From Mesorhizobium sophorae (GTDB lineage: Bacteria > Pseudomonadota > Alphaproteobacteria > Rhizobiales > Rhizobiaceae): DNA of 64,000 bases. Below the pieces are notes generated by a model, which did no database searches, had not been told where the DNA came from, and worked only from the letters and a program-made list of their open reading frames with translations. The stretch's first letter is position 1. The number at the start of each line of letters is the position of its first letter. The translations under genes and the position numbers were made by a program. Location of the stretch: contig NZ_NNRI01000012.1 in assembly GCF_002270415.1 (NCBI RefSeq), positions 327,619-391,618 of the forward strand, given 5' to 3'. Below, piece by piece: positions 25,915-34,280 of the stretch.

Positions 25915-25940
25915 AACGAGATGACCGGCCGTTTTATTCC
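25915..25940 (-). promoter_or_regulatory. Candidate ECF-type promoter of the sigma/anti-sigma operon
   Basis: On the minus strand GGAAT (25940-25936) is followed after exactly 17 bases by CGTT (25918-25915). This is one base from the rhizobial general-stress form GGAAC-N17-CGTT, preceded by GGG and followed by ATC. It would start transcription near 25907, giving about a 105-base leader before the ATG at 25801. Self-recognition by the encoded sigma factor is inference. Confidence 0.6.
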
Positions 25941-25997
25941 CACCAATCAGGGGAGAAGCCGAATTATCCTAAATCCGTTGGCAAGAAATCGTTGCCT

Positions 25998-28748
25998 TCA
26001 TGTCCCTTTTGCCGCCCGCGTCAGCAGGCGCTGGTAGAACAGGCCGATGCCGATCAGCACGGCGCCAAGGCCGATGAAGGACAACGCCCGCAACACGCCT
26101 TCCAGCTCCGACATGTCGAAGACAAAGACCTTCAGCACTGCGACCGAGATCAGCACGGCCGAGGCAATGCGCAGCACCTGCGATTTCAGCCAGACGCCGG
26201 CGGTGAGCAACGCCACGCCGATCACCAGCCACAGCGCCGAATAGGTGTAGGTTTCCAGCTGGCCGAGGCCGCTCCACAGGCCAATGAACTCGCCCTTGAA
26301 CAGACGCCGCACCGACAAGGTGGCGTAGGCGAAGGCAAGCACGGCCGCCACCAGCGCCAGCATCTGCGCATACCATTTCTGTCGCTTGTCCCTGGAATAG
26401 AGCGCCAGTCCGCCGGCAGCGATGGCCGGCAGGAGATAGGCGAGGAACAACAGGTTGAAGACCGGGATCTGGCCTGTCGATTCGTCGGTGAACAACGGGT
26501 TCAGCACCACGAAATGCCGGATGACGATGAAGGCCACCGAAACCACGCCCGCCGCCATCGAGCCATAGCGCAGCACAGAGCTTGGCGAGCGCATGTCGAT
26601 GGCGACAAGGATGGCGCCGGCACCAATGGCGATCAGGGTGTAGATCGCCTGCTCGGCGAGCGTCATCGCACCCGTGTCGATGACGCCGCCATGCATGGCG
26701 TGGCGCACCAGCATGGCGAGCGTGAGCAGCGCAAACAGCGCCGCCGCCGCTTCCATGGCGAGGCGTGGGCGGCCGTTGGTGGTGCAGGCAAGCTGCCAGG
26801 CGGCGAAACCGAAGGCGAGCGCCGGCACGCCGTAGCCCGGCAGCAGCCAGTTGAAGACCGGCGTCGTCGACAGGAACTCGGCGCCGACAATGGTCGGGTC
26901 AAAGGCGACGCGGCCAAGCACGGCAATCACCGCGCCAACCGAAATCCAGCCGAGCACCGGATAGGAACGCCAGCGCGTCGCCAGCGTCGGCACGATCGCC
27001 GCTGCGCCGAGCAGGATGGTGGTCCAGCCGGAATTGAACGCCATATGCAGCATCAGGAGGCCGGCGACGGCCGCACCGCCCAGGGCAAACGACACCGCCA
27101 CGCCGCCGGTGAGAGGCGGCTCTTCGCTGCGTGCGATCCACTCGCTGCCAGCCGCGAAAACCACGACCAGCAATGCTGCGGCGGCGGCGTAGACCAAGTC
27201 GCGGTCAAGATTGCCGAAGGTGAACCAGAGCGCCAACAGGATGACCAGCGGCACGATGACGCCCCACGCCGCCCACGAGGCCGCGCGGATCTGTGTCGCT
27301 GCGGCGAACCTGCGGGCGGCCCAGAAGCCGGCGCCTATGAAGACCAGGCCAAGCGCGATGCCGATACGCAATGTCAGAGCGTTGGACGTGGCCACGGGCA
27401 AGCCATCGACGCCCAGAGCACCGGCCGAAAAGTCTGAGGCGATCGAAGTCGGCGGGATGATGCCGAGATAGATCATCACCGTCACCAGTCCCGCGGCATA
27501 GAGGAGCGGCAGCGCCAGTGGGCGATAAACCGCGACGGCCACCATTGCGGCGATCAGCACGGCGCCCGGCAAGGCATCGCCGGCTGCGGCGAAGACCGGG
27601 TCGACTGACAGGCCGAGCGCCGAGAATGCGACGAACAGGCCAGGCACGATGGACGGCCAGTCGAAAGCCCTGGCTGGTCCGGCCTCGCCGCCACGACGGC
27701 CGAGCCAGACAAACGCCAGCACGGCCAGCGTGACGGCGTCGATGAACAGGATGGTGGAGAGGTTCGCGCCCGGCGCATCGGTCATGTAGAGGATGGTCCA
27801 GATACCGGTGCCGAAAAAGGCGGCCGCCATCAGCAACGTCCAGTCGCGCATGCGCGCGATGACGCCAGTGGCGGCAAGCACGATCGCGAGATAGCCGAAC
27901 AGCGCCCAGGGATTGGGCGCCTGCGAGGCAACCAGCATCGGCGTCACCATGGCGCCGACGAGGCCAATGCCGGCCAGCGCCTGGCCATGGACCAGGGCTG
28001 CCGCAATGGTCGCCACGCCGATGGCGCCGAGCAGCGTGAAGGCGAGCGCCGGGCCGATGAAGCCGTAAATGCCATGTGCGGCATAGGCAGTGCCGAACAG
28101 GATGAAGGCACCGGCCGCCGTCAGGATCGCTGGAATATAGGCGCCGGCAACGCCTTGCACCGGCACCTTGAAGCCGGTGCGGCGGATGAACTCGCCGCCG
28201 GCGACCAGCACCAGGCCGAGAACAGCGGCCATGGTCAGCCGCACGCCGGGGCCGAAAATGCCGGCCTCGATGGTGTAGCGGATCAGGAACAGGCCACCCA
28301 GCGCCAGCGCGATGCCGCCGACCCAGACCGCCCAGCGGGTGCCGAGTGCCGTTTCGACATCTGACTGGCGGGCGGCTCTCGCTGCCGCGGCCGGCTCGGC
28401 AGGTTCTGCTGCCTTCGGCGCCGCATCACTTGGCGCCCATGGCCCGGACACGGCCTCGCCGGTTGGAACTTCCGCCTCGGCAACCGGTGCCTGCGCAGCG
28501 ACAGCCTCGCTCACCGCCGGCAAGACGATATCGGCCGCGGCCGCAACGGCCGGAGCCACATCGGCGGGCGGCGTGCTGTCGGCGGTTGCCTGTTCGGACG
28601 GCTTGGGCGCCGGCGGCACGGCGCCCGAAAGGACAAAGCTGCGCAGCGCGCCAAGCTCGCGCTCGATCAGACCGATGCGGCTCTGCTGGCGCGAAATGAT
28701 GACGAACAAGGCGATGATGGCGACAAGGCCGATCAGGCTTTCAAACAT
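25998..28748 (-). CDS. DUF2339 multi-spanning membrane protein
   Basis: A 916-residue inner-membrane protein. An N-terminal helix (about 1-17) and a coiled segment with RIGLIERELGALRS are followed by an alanine/proline-rich linker to about 110. The rest is around 25 hydrophobic helices. Segments such as ALGTRWAVWVGGIALALGGLFLIRY match the DUF2339 family signature (GxxWLxxxGxxxLxxGxxxxxxY). Function is unknown; family members occur near cell-envelope genes. It is transcribed alone and ends about 60 bases before the ECF promoter region. Confidence 0.9.
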   Translation of the reverse strand: MFESLIGLVAIIALFVIISRQQSRIGLIERELGALRSFVLSGAVPPAPKPSEQATADSTPPADVAPAVAAAADIVLPAVSEAVAAQAPVAEAEVPTGEAVSGPWAPSDAAPKAAEPAEPAAAARAARQSDVETALGTRWAVWVGGIALALGGLFLIRYTIEAGIFGPGVRLTMAAVLGLVLVAGGEFIRRTGFKVPVQGVAGAYIPAILTAAGAFILFGTAYAAHGIYGFIGPALAFTLLGAIGVATIAAALVHGQALAGIGLVGAMVTPMLVASQAPNPWALFGYLAIVLAATGVIARMRDWTLLMAAAFFGTGIWTILYMTDAPGANLSTILFIDAVTLAVLAFVWLGRRGGEAGPARAFDWPSIVPGLFVAFSALGLSVDPVFAAAGDALPGAVLIAAMVAVAVYRPLALPLLYAAGLVTVMIYLGIIPPTSIASDFSAGALGVDGLPVATSNALTLRIGIALGLVFIGAGFWAARRFAAATQIRAASWAAWGVIVPLVILLALWFTFGNLDRDLVYAAAAALLVVVFAAGSEWIARSEEPPLTGGVAVSFALGGAAVAGLLMLHMAFNSGWTTILLGAAAIVPTLATRWRSYPVLGWISVGAVIAVLGRVAFDPTIVGAEFLSTTPVFNWLLPGYGVPALAFGFAAWQLACTTNGRPRLAMEAAAALFALLTLAMLVRHAMHGGVIDTGAMTLAEQAIYTLIAIGAGAILVAIDMRSPSSVLRYGSMAAGVVSVAFIVIRHFVVLNPLFTDESTGQIPVFNLLFLAYLLPAIAAGGLALYSRDKRQKWYAQMLALVAAVLAFAYATLSVRRLFKGEFIGLWSGLGQLETYTYSALWLVIGVALLTAGVWLKSQVLRIASAVLISVAVLKVFVFDMSELEGVLRALSFIGLGAVLIGIGLFYQRLLTRAAKGT

Positions 28749-28830
28749 GGCGGTTCCCCCAAACCAGGCCAGTTTTCACTGACGTTCAGTCTCACTGACA
28801 TTCAAATGCGGCGGCCAAACGGCCTGAAAG

Positions 28831-29349
28831 TCAACGCGCCGCCAGATTGGCCGCCGGAAAGATCGAGCATGTTTCGGTGCCGAAAGCCAGCAGCTTGCCG
28901 CCGGCATCCTTCAGCGTCGCTTCCGACACCGCCAGCGTACGCCCCTTGTGGACGACCTTGCCCTCGCAGATCACCTCGCCGGTCTTCGGTGTGATGGGCC
29001 GCGTCAAATTCACCTTGAACTCCGCGGTCGTATAGGCCTCACCCTTTTCGAGCAGCGTCTGCACGGCGCAACCCAATGCCGAATCGAGCAGCGTCGCCGC
29101 CCAGCCGCCATGCACGCTGCCCAGCGGGTTGAGGTGGCGCTCATTGGGCACACCACGGAACACCGCACGGCCTTCCGACACTTCGGTCAGCGCGAAGTTG
29201 AGCTGGAAGGAGATCGGCGGCGCCGGATACTTGCCGTCGATGATACGCTGCAGCAGGTCCAGGCCGGTGTGTTCCAGGATGTCGGCATGCGGAATCGTGC
29301 CGAGGCCGAGCGGTGAGACCCAGCCCGGATACAATTCGACCTCGCTCAT
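28831..29349 (-). CDS. PaaI-type hotdog thioesterase
   Basis: A 172-residue hotdog-fold acyl-CoA thioesterase-like protein. The family core reads LGSVHGGWAATLLDSALG then TAEFKVNLTRPI, with the catalytic Asp in the second block. It ends GRTLAVSEATLKDAGGKLLAFGTETC. The substrate acyl group is unknown. It overlaps recO by four bases and so is translationally coupled to it. Confidence 0.88.
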   Translation of the reverse strand: MSEVELYPGWVSPLGLGTIPHADILEHTGLDLLQRIIDGKYPAPPISFQLNFALTEVSEGRAVFRGVPNERHLNPLGSVHGGWAATLLDSALGCAVQTLLEKGEAYTTAEFKVNLTRPITPKTGEVICEGKVVHKGRTLAVSEATLKDAGGKLLAFGTETCSIFPAANLAAR

Positions 29350-30107
29350 GCTGCGTTCTCTCCGGCTATGATCTTACTGCGCGCGTGGTGTTTGCGCAGT
29401 GCGGCAAGGAAGCCGGCGCGGGCGTCCGGCGGTTCGATGCCGCGCGGCTCATAGACGTGGCGGGTGAAGAAGAAGCCGGTCAGCCGAAAAGCATCGTCGA
29501 CCGCCGCCGGATCGCCACGCTGGCCTGAGCCGCGCTGCAGGAAGGCCGGCAGCGCCAGCATCTTGTCGCGCCAGGGCAAGCCTGCTTCACGAGACACGGC
29601 GCGTCCGGATCTGGGTGAGACATAGGCCAGGTCCTGGCGCGTGCCGGTGGCGGCGCATTGACTGAGATCGAGGCCAAAGCCGAGTTCGTCCAGCACCAGA
29701 AGCTCGAACCGCGCCACCAGTTCGCCGGCAGCGTCGGCATCGTCGAGATGGACGATCATCACGGCAAGCGTTTCGTAGAGACCTTCATGAGCGTCGCGCT
29801 CGGGCAACAGGCGCAGATGCGCGGCCATGGTCTGCAGCCCATAGACCGCCACCGCGCTGTCCATCAGCCGGGCGGCGTTCATCTCGATCGCCTCGGCCTG
29901 GAAAGTGCCGAGATGCTCGTCAAGCCGCGCCCGCCACAACAGGTCGACGCGATTACCGGGCTGGAGGACGGGCTGCTGCTTGCGCGAACGGCCGCCACGC
30001 ACGAGGCCGAGGTGACGGCCATGCGCGCGTGTCATCACCTCGAGAATGGCGCTGGTTTCGCCATGCTTGCGGGTGCCGAGAATGATTCCCTCGTCGCGCC
30101 ATTCCAT
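29346..30107 (-). CDS. recO: DNA repair protein RecO
   Basis: A 253-residue recombination mediator loading RecA through RecF-RecR. The OB-fold N-terminal domain begins MEWRDEGIILGTRKHGETSA and continues into HGRHLGLVRGGRSRKQQPVLQPGN. An all-helical C-terminal domain follows with VARFELLVLDELGFGLDLSQCA. In related genomes recO follows era; here a porin, its terminator and a CPBP protease lie between them. It starts at 30107. Confidence 0.94.
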   Translation of the reverse strand: MEWRDEGIILGTRKHGETSAILEVMTRAHGRHLGLVRGGRSRKQQPVLQPGNRVDLLWRARLDEHLGTFQAEAIEMNAARLMDSAVAVYGLQTMAAHLRLLPERDAHEGLYETLAVMIVHLDDADAAGELVARFELLVLDELGFGLDLSQCAATGTRQDLAYVSPRSGRAVSREAGLPWRDKMLALPAFLQRGSGQRGDPAAVDDAFRLTGFFFTRHVYEPRGIEPPDARAGFLAALRKHHARSKIIAGENAA

Positions 30108-30189
30108 TTCCAGAGCTTTTCACCGGTTGGATGGCGAAATCAAGGTATGGAGTTTGGCTCAACTGACAGATCGGTACGGCACAGTGCAC

Positions 30190-30224
30190 AAAAAAACCGC
30201 CCGCAGCGATAACGCTGCGGGCGG
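30190..30224 (-). terminator. Rho-independent terminator of porin 1
   Basis: Read leftward from the porin, perfect 12-base arms CCGCCCGCAGCG and CGCTGCGGGCGG with an ATAA loop (30197-30224) are followed by a run of seven T on the transcribed RNA-like strand (30196-30190). It is a textbook intrinsic terminator, 22 bases after the porin stop. Confidence 0.93.
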
Positions 30225-30245
30225 CTGGTGAGATCAATCGATCCG

Positions 30246-31415
30246 TTAGAACGAGCGCTGGAAGCGGAGAATGCCGCCGACGCTGCTCTTCTTGTTGGCC
30301 TTGGTCCAGTTGCTGAAGTCGGCGTCGTCGAACTTTCCAGCATTGAGGTAATCGACTTCGGCCGTGACCGTAAAGCCGGGCACAACGGTGTAGGCAACGT
30401 TGGCGGCGACGCCGAGGTTCTTCCAGTCGTCATAAGAGATCTGGGCGTTGAACGCGGTCTTGTCGTTGAACTTGTAGGTGCCACCGCCCCAGACTGCCCA
30501 GTTGCCGCCCCACTGCTTGTAGAAGCCGCGACCTTTAGCGTTGATGGCGTTGGTCGGATCGTTGAGGTTGTCGTCCGTGCCGTAACCGCCGATGATGAAC
30601 AGCGACAGTTCCTTGGTGACATTCACGTCCAAACGAACCTTGCCGGCCACTTCCTCGTAGTTGCTGTCATAGGCGACGACGCCAGTGATCGCACCCCAGT
30701 CACTCTTGTACTTCAAGCCGCCGACGACATGCGGAACATAGCTGTCAATGGTGCCGCCCTTGCCGGCGCCTTCTTCGAGAGAGACCAATCCAGTGAGGCC
30801 GTTGCCTGCGTCGAAGTAGTACTGAACGACGTTGCTCTCCTGCCCGCCATACGGAACCAGCGTATCCTGGATGACGTTGCCGGCATAGCCGATGAACGTA
30901 TCGAAAGCCGTATCGTCCTTGCCGACGCGCAGGCCGCCGAGCTGAATCCAAGCGAAACGCAGCGAGGTAGACTTGTTGCGGCCTTGCCAGTCGTCCGCAT
31001 TGGAGGCGGCCTGGTTGAGATAGTCGCCGCTGCTGTTGCCGTAGTTGAAGCGGGTCTCGGTGTAGGTCTTGAGGGTACCGAGCTCCGTCTCCTGACCGGT
31101 CCAGGTCTTCAGGGTGAAGCGGGTGTTCTTGTAGTAGGTGGAGTGCGTGTCGCCGGCGCTCTGGTGGTCCGGAACGTGGTTGACGCCATCGAACGTGCCG
31201 GCATCGCCGACGCCGATGTCATAACGGACATAGCCGCCGATGCGCAGGCAGGTTTCGGTGCCCGGGATGTAGAAGTAGCCGGCGCCGTAGACGTCGCAGA
31301 TCTTGACGTATTCGGCCGGTTCCGGTTCGGCGACGACGACAGCGTCAGCCGCGCGCGCGCCACTGACCGCGATCAGTGCCGCGGCTGAGCCGAGAAGGAG
31401 GCTCTTGATGTTCAT
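30246..31415 (-). CDS. Outer-membrane porin, copy 1 (Omp2b/RopA family)
   Basis: A 389-residue trimeric general porin of the alphaproteobacterial porin family. A signal peptide (MNIKSLLLGSAAALIAVSGA) is cleaved near ARA-ADAV. The mature N-terminus contains the invariant YVKICDVYGAGYFYIPGTET region and a conserved cysteine pair. The C-terminus is VGGILRFQRSF, the terminal Phe being the BamA recognition residue. Copy 1 differs from copies 2 and 3 mostly in mid-protein loops around residues 75-135, 205-225 and 250-275. It has its own terminator and a long upstream region. Confidence 0.95.
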   Translation of the reverse strand: MNIKSLLLGSAAALIAVSGARAADAVVVAEPEPAEYVKICDVYGAGYFYIPGTETCLRIGGYVRYDIGVGDAGTFDGVNHVPDHQSAGDTHSTYYKNTRFTLKTWTGQETELGTLKTYTETRFNYGNSSGDYLNQAASNADDWQGRNKSTSLRFAWIQLGGLRVGKDDTAFDTFIGYAGNVIQDTLVPYGGQESNVVQYYFDAGNGLTGLVSLEEGAGKGGTIDSYVPHVVGGLKYKSDWGAITGVVAYDSNYEEVAGKVRLDVNVTKELSLFIIGGYGTDDNLNDPTNAINAKGRGFYKQWGGNWAVWGGGTYKFNDKTAFNAQISYDDWKNLGVAANVAYTVVPGFTVTAEVDYLNAGKFDDADFSNWTKANKKSSVGGILRFQRSF

Positions 31416-31419
31416 TTTC

Positions 31420-31433
31420 TGACTCTCCAGTCA
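31420..31433 (-). promoter_or_regulatory. Hairpin presenting the porin-1 Shine-Dalgarno in its loop
   Basis: Minus-strand arms TGACT and AGTCA surround the loop GGAG, which is the Shine-Dalgarno, 4 bases before the ATG. Copies 2 and 3 carry an equivalent hairpin with a different but still pairing sequence, which argues for selection on structure. Confidence 0.6.
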
Positions 31434-31605
31434 TAGTTTTAAATGGCTTCGGATTTGTGGCTGGCGGCAATGTTTTCCCGCCTCACCCCCACAACGAAAA
31501 AGGCGCGCACCGCTCGCCCTTTTCCGCGGCGGACATACCCATCGACCTTCTGCCTTCAATGACGATTCCGGAAATAATCCCGTTTCCATCAACAGATTAA
31601 TGCTG

Positions 31606-31622
31606 TGTTGCACAAATAACAC
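31606..31622 (-). promoter_or_regulatory. Conserved porin upstream element (copy 1)
   Basis: The minus-strand sequence GTGTTATTTGTGCAACA lies about 200 bases upstream of the porin-1 start. A near-identical 17-mer (one base different) lies at the same distance upstream of porin 2, although the sequence between has diverged. It is probably a promoter element or activator site. Confidence 0.6.
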
Positions 31623-32216
31623 TTACCGTATTTCCAGTTGGCACAATTGGAACAACGTCATATATTCAATATACTTTCAGACAATTTCGCGGCTAATTAT
31701 CTCTTTGAGGCATCAAATTTCTACAATTGCGCCCTGAACGCGAAATATGCGCCTGTTTTTGGCGAAAACTGGCTGGATATTTCTTCACCCACCGACCATT
31801 CGATGGCATCCGCCCGCCACTAGCGCTCTGGCGCTGAACCGAAATGCAGGGCGACGCCTACCCGGCCAGTTTTGCTTTTGCCGAGGCGATCGAACCCGCT
31901 GGAGCGCTGTCGCGTCGCTGATTGTGACGGCAGCCAACCGATGAAGACGATTCTGTGTGAGTTGGTCGCGCGCAAATGATGCGGATCGTCCTGTCGCGAC
32001 AAGACAGCCGAGCGATGTCTGTGCGGCGGAAATATCGGAAATCTTTCAGAAACCGCTCGGGATTTTTGGCCGCGCTGGCGCCAATAGACACGGGTTGGCC
32101 GATGCGGTCGGCACGGCCTGCCGAACAATTCGGCTGGCTCGTCTCCAGATGCATGTCGACCGATCGGGCAGCCCGGCGACCTCTCATGACCAATCTGCCC
32201 GCCGAGAGGACCTGAC

Positions 32217-33020
32217 ATGACTTCCGTCCCGAGCCTGGTGCGAAGGCACCAGCTGACCGCCTTCTTTTCGCTCGCGCTTGGCCTGACCTGGCTGGCGTTC
32301 ATCCCATTCTGGCTGTCGAATGGCGACAGCATTCCCTGGTTCACCTTCGGTCCGATGGCCGCCGGCTTCTCCGTCGCGGCCCTGTCCGGCGGCTGGGGTT
32401 CGGTCAAGGCTATCCTCGCCTCGATGGTGAAATGGCGGGTTCACCCGTTCTGGTACCTGGTGGCATTTGGCCTGCCCTTCGGAACACAGTTGATCTCGAT
32501 CCTGATCAATCCGCTGTTTGGCGCGGCAGCACCGGCCTGGAGCAATATTCCGGCCCTCTCCGAGATGCTGCCGATCATAGCGCTGTACGCAGTCTTCAGC
32601 GGCCCTCTCGGGGAAGAGCCTGGATGGCGCGGCTTTGCGACGCCACGCCTGCTCGCCAGCCATTCAGCACTGACCGGCAGCCTGATCCTCGGCGTGATCT
32701 GGGCTATCTGGCACTTCCCGCTCGGCCTGGTCGGCGACCTCAGCCTCTACAGCACGATCAATGTCGTGCTGGCGGGAATTGTGTTCACCTGGCTCTATCA
32801 GAACACCGGCAGCGTGCTGCTCGCCTTCATCATGCACGTGACGCACCAAAACAGCGTGCGCTTCCTCGGCAAGGTGTTCACCGGCGGCGACTATGTGCAG
32901 CAGCAGTGGATCGGCGTGGGCATCTGGGCGATCATCGCCGTCGCCATCGTCGCCTACTACGGCACCGAGAGCTTCGTTCGCCGGCCAAGGACGCAGCTTG
33001 CCGTGGCTGGCGCTGTCTAG
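32217..33020 (+). CDS. CPBP-family intramembrane metalloprotease
   Basis: A 267-residue membrane protein of the CAAX protease/bacteriocin-processing (Abi) family. The catalytic motif EExxxR is E133-E134...R138 in GPLGEEPGWRG, the His motif is WAIWHFP (H166), and a third conserved His lies in HVTHQNS. About seven hydrophobic helices are present. Members act as prenyl-protein-type endoproteases or confer bacteriocin self-immunity; the substrate here is unknown. The ATG at 32217 has GAGAGGACC upstream. It is monocistronic between porin 1 and era. Confidence 0.88.
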   Translation: MTSVPSLVRRHQLTAFFSLALGLTWLAFIPFWLSNGDSIPWFTFGPMAAGFSVAALSGGWGSVKAILASMVKWRVHPFWYLVAFGLPFGTQLISILINPLFGAAAPAWSNIPALSEMLPIIALYAVFSGPLGEEPGWRGFATPRLLASHSALTGSLILGVIWAIWHFPLGLVGDLSLYSTINVVLAGIVFTWLYQNTGSVLLAFIMHVTHQNSVRFLGKVFTGGDYVQQQWIGVGIWAIIAVAIVAYYGTESFVRRPRTQLAVAGAV

Positions 33021-33176
33021 GCGCGCAATGAGCGCGGTATCCGAACCCGGCACCGCGCCATTTGTCGGCGGCGCGGATGTGTACTGCCGGCGCCCTGGGA
33101 GCAGCGGTAGCCCCGCCATCAGGGCGACATCAGGTCATCCGCGCATGGTCGGCGAGCACTTCATTGATCCCCGGGA

Positions 33177-34109
33177 TTAGCGCGGGAATTCGAGCCCCAT
33201 CTCGCGATAGCGCTCGGGGTCGTCACCCCAGTTCTCGCGCACCTTGACGAACAGGAAGAGGTGCACCTTCTGTTCGAGGATGCCAGCGATCTCCATGCGC
33301 GCCGCCTGCCCGATGGCGCGGATGGTTTCGCCCTTGTGGCCGAGCACGATCTTCTTCTGGCTGTCGCGCTCGACATAGATGGTCTGGTCGATGCGCACCG
33401 AGCCGTCCGGCTTCTCTTCCCATTTCTCGGTTTCGATATGGGAGGAATAGGGCAGTTCCTGATGCAGCCGCAGATAAAGCTTTTCGCGGGTGATCTCGGC
33501 CGCCAGCTGGCGCATCGGCAGGTCCGAAATCTGATCTTCCGGATAATACCAGGGGCCGGCCGGCAGGGCTTCGGCGAGATAGTCCAGCAGGTCCTTGCAG
33601 CCGGAACCGGTCAGCGCCGAGACCATGAAGGTGCGCTTGAACGGCACTTTCTCGTTCGCTGCCGCCGACAGGGCCAGCAGCGCCTCATGCTTGACGCGAT
33701 CGACCTTGTTGAGGATGAGCACCATTGGCTGGCGCACATCCTTCAGCCGTTCGAGGATGGCGTCGGCATCGCCCCTGATGCCGCGCTCGGCGTCGATCAA
33801 AAGCAGCACGATATCGGCATCCTTGGCGCCGCCCCAGGCGGTGGTCACCATTGCCGTATCAAGCCGCCGCTTGGGTTTGAAGATGCCGGGCGTGTCGACG
33901 AAGACGATCTGCGCATTGTCATGCGTGGCGATGCCGCGCACGATGGCCCGGGTCGTCTGCACCTTGTGGGTGACGATCGACACCTTGGCGCCGACCAGCT
34001 GGTTGACCAGTGTCGACTTGCCCGCATTGGGCGCGCCGATCAGCGCGACAAAGCCGGAGTGCGTTGCGGGGACCTCCGTTGCCGGAGAGGTGTCTTCGGT
34101 GGCGGTCAT
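33177..34109 (-). CDS. era: GTPase Era
   Basis: A 310-residue ribosome-assembly GTPase that binds the 3' end of 16S rRNA. G1 is GAPNAGKST, G3 DTPGIF, G4 NKVD, and the C-terminal KH domain shows VLGHKGETIRAIGQAARMEI. It has a slightly extended N-terminus (TEDTSPATEVPATHS). It is separated from rnc by about 170 bases containing a repeat element, so read-through from the lepB-rnc operon would have to pass that hairpin. Confidence 0.97.
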   Translation of the reverse strand: MTATEDTSPATEVPATHSGFVALIGAPNAGKSTLVNQLVGAKVSIVTHKVQTTRAIVRGIATHDNAQIVFVDTPGIFKPKRRLDTAMVTTAWGGAKDADIVLLLIDAERGIRGDADAILERLKDVRQPMVLILNKVDRVKHEALLALSAAANEKVPFKRTFMVSALTGSGCKDLLDYLAEALPAGPWYYPEDQISDLPMRQLAAEITREKLYLRLHQELPYSSHIETEKWEEKPDGSVRIDQTIYVERDSQKKIVLGHKGETIRAIGQAARMEIAGILEQKVHLFLFVKVRENWGDDPERYREMGLEFPR

Positions 34110-34175
34110 GCCGCGCTCCCTTCATCAGAGTGGTTCATCGTTTCACGGAAACGCCGAACCGCTCTATCTCCTTGT

Positions 34176-34228
34176 TTTGACGCAATTCCCTGGGGGAAAG
34201 CGCTATGCACTTTTCCCGGAATTGCTCC
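34176..34228. repeat. Dispersed rhizobial hairpin repeat between rnc and era
   Basis: Outer arms GCAATTCC (34182-34189) and GGAATTGC (34218-34225) enclose an inner GGGGAAA/TTTTCCC stem. The layout resembles the CACTTTT-containing elements found at four other sites in this window but the outer arms differ, so it is a related subtype. Confidence 0.75.
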
Positions 34229-34280
34229 AGAGCGCCGCGCGTCTACTTGGACGCACAAAGGACGCTCTAAAACTTTGACT

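Larger units (their letters stand above)
31416..32216. other. 801-base intergenic region between porin 1 and the CPBP protease
   Basis: It holds the porin-1 leader and promoter at the left and the protease promoter at the right. The stretch 31600-31760 is AT-rich. Small open frames (for example 31638-31823 and 31976-32215) have no ribosome site or recognisable similarity and are not called. The rest shows nothing identifiable. Confidence 0.5.

Noticed and set aside
25992..27437. A 481-codon frame antisense to DUF2339
   Set aside because: Composition is Arg/Gly/His-rich shadow translation of hydrophobic codons on the other strand.
31638..32215. Small open frames between porin 1 and the CPBP gene
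   Set aside because: No ribosome-binding site, codon bias or recognisable motif; the region reads as non-coding.
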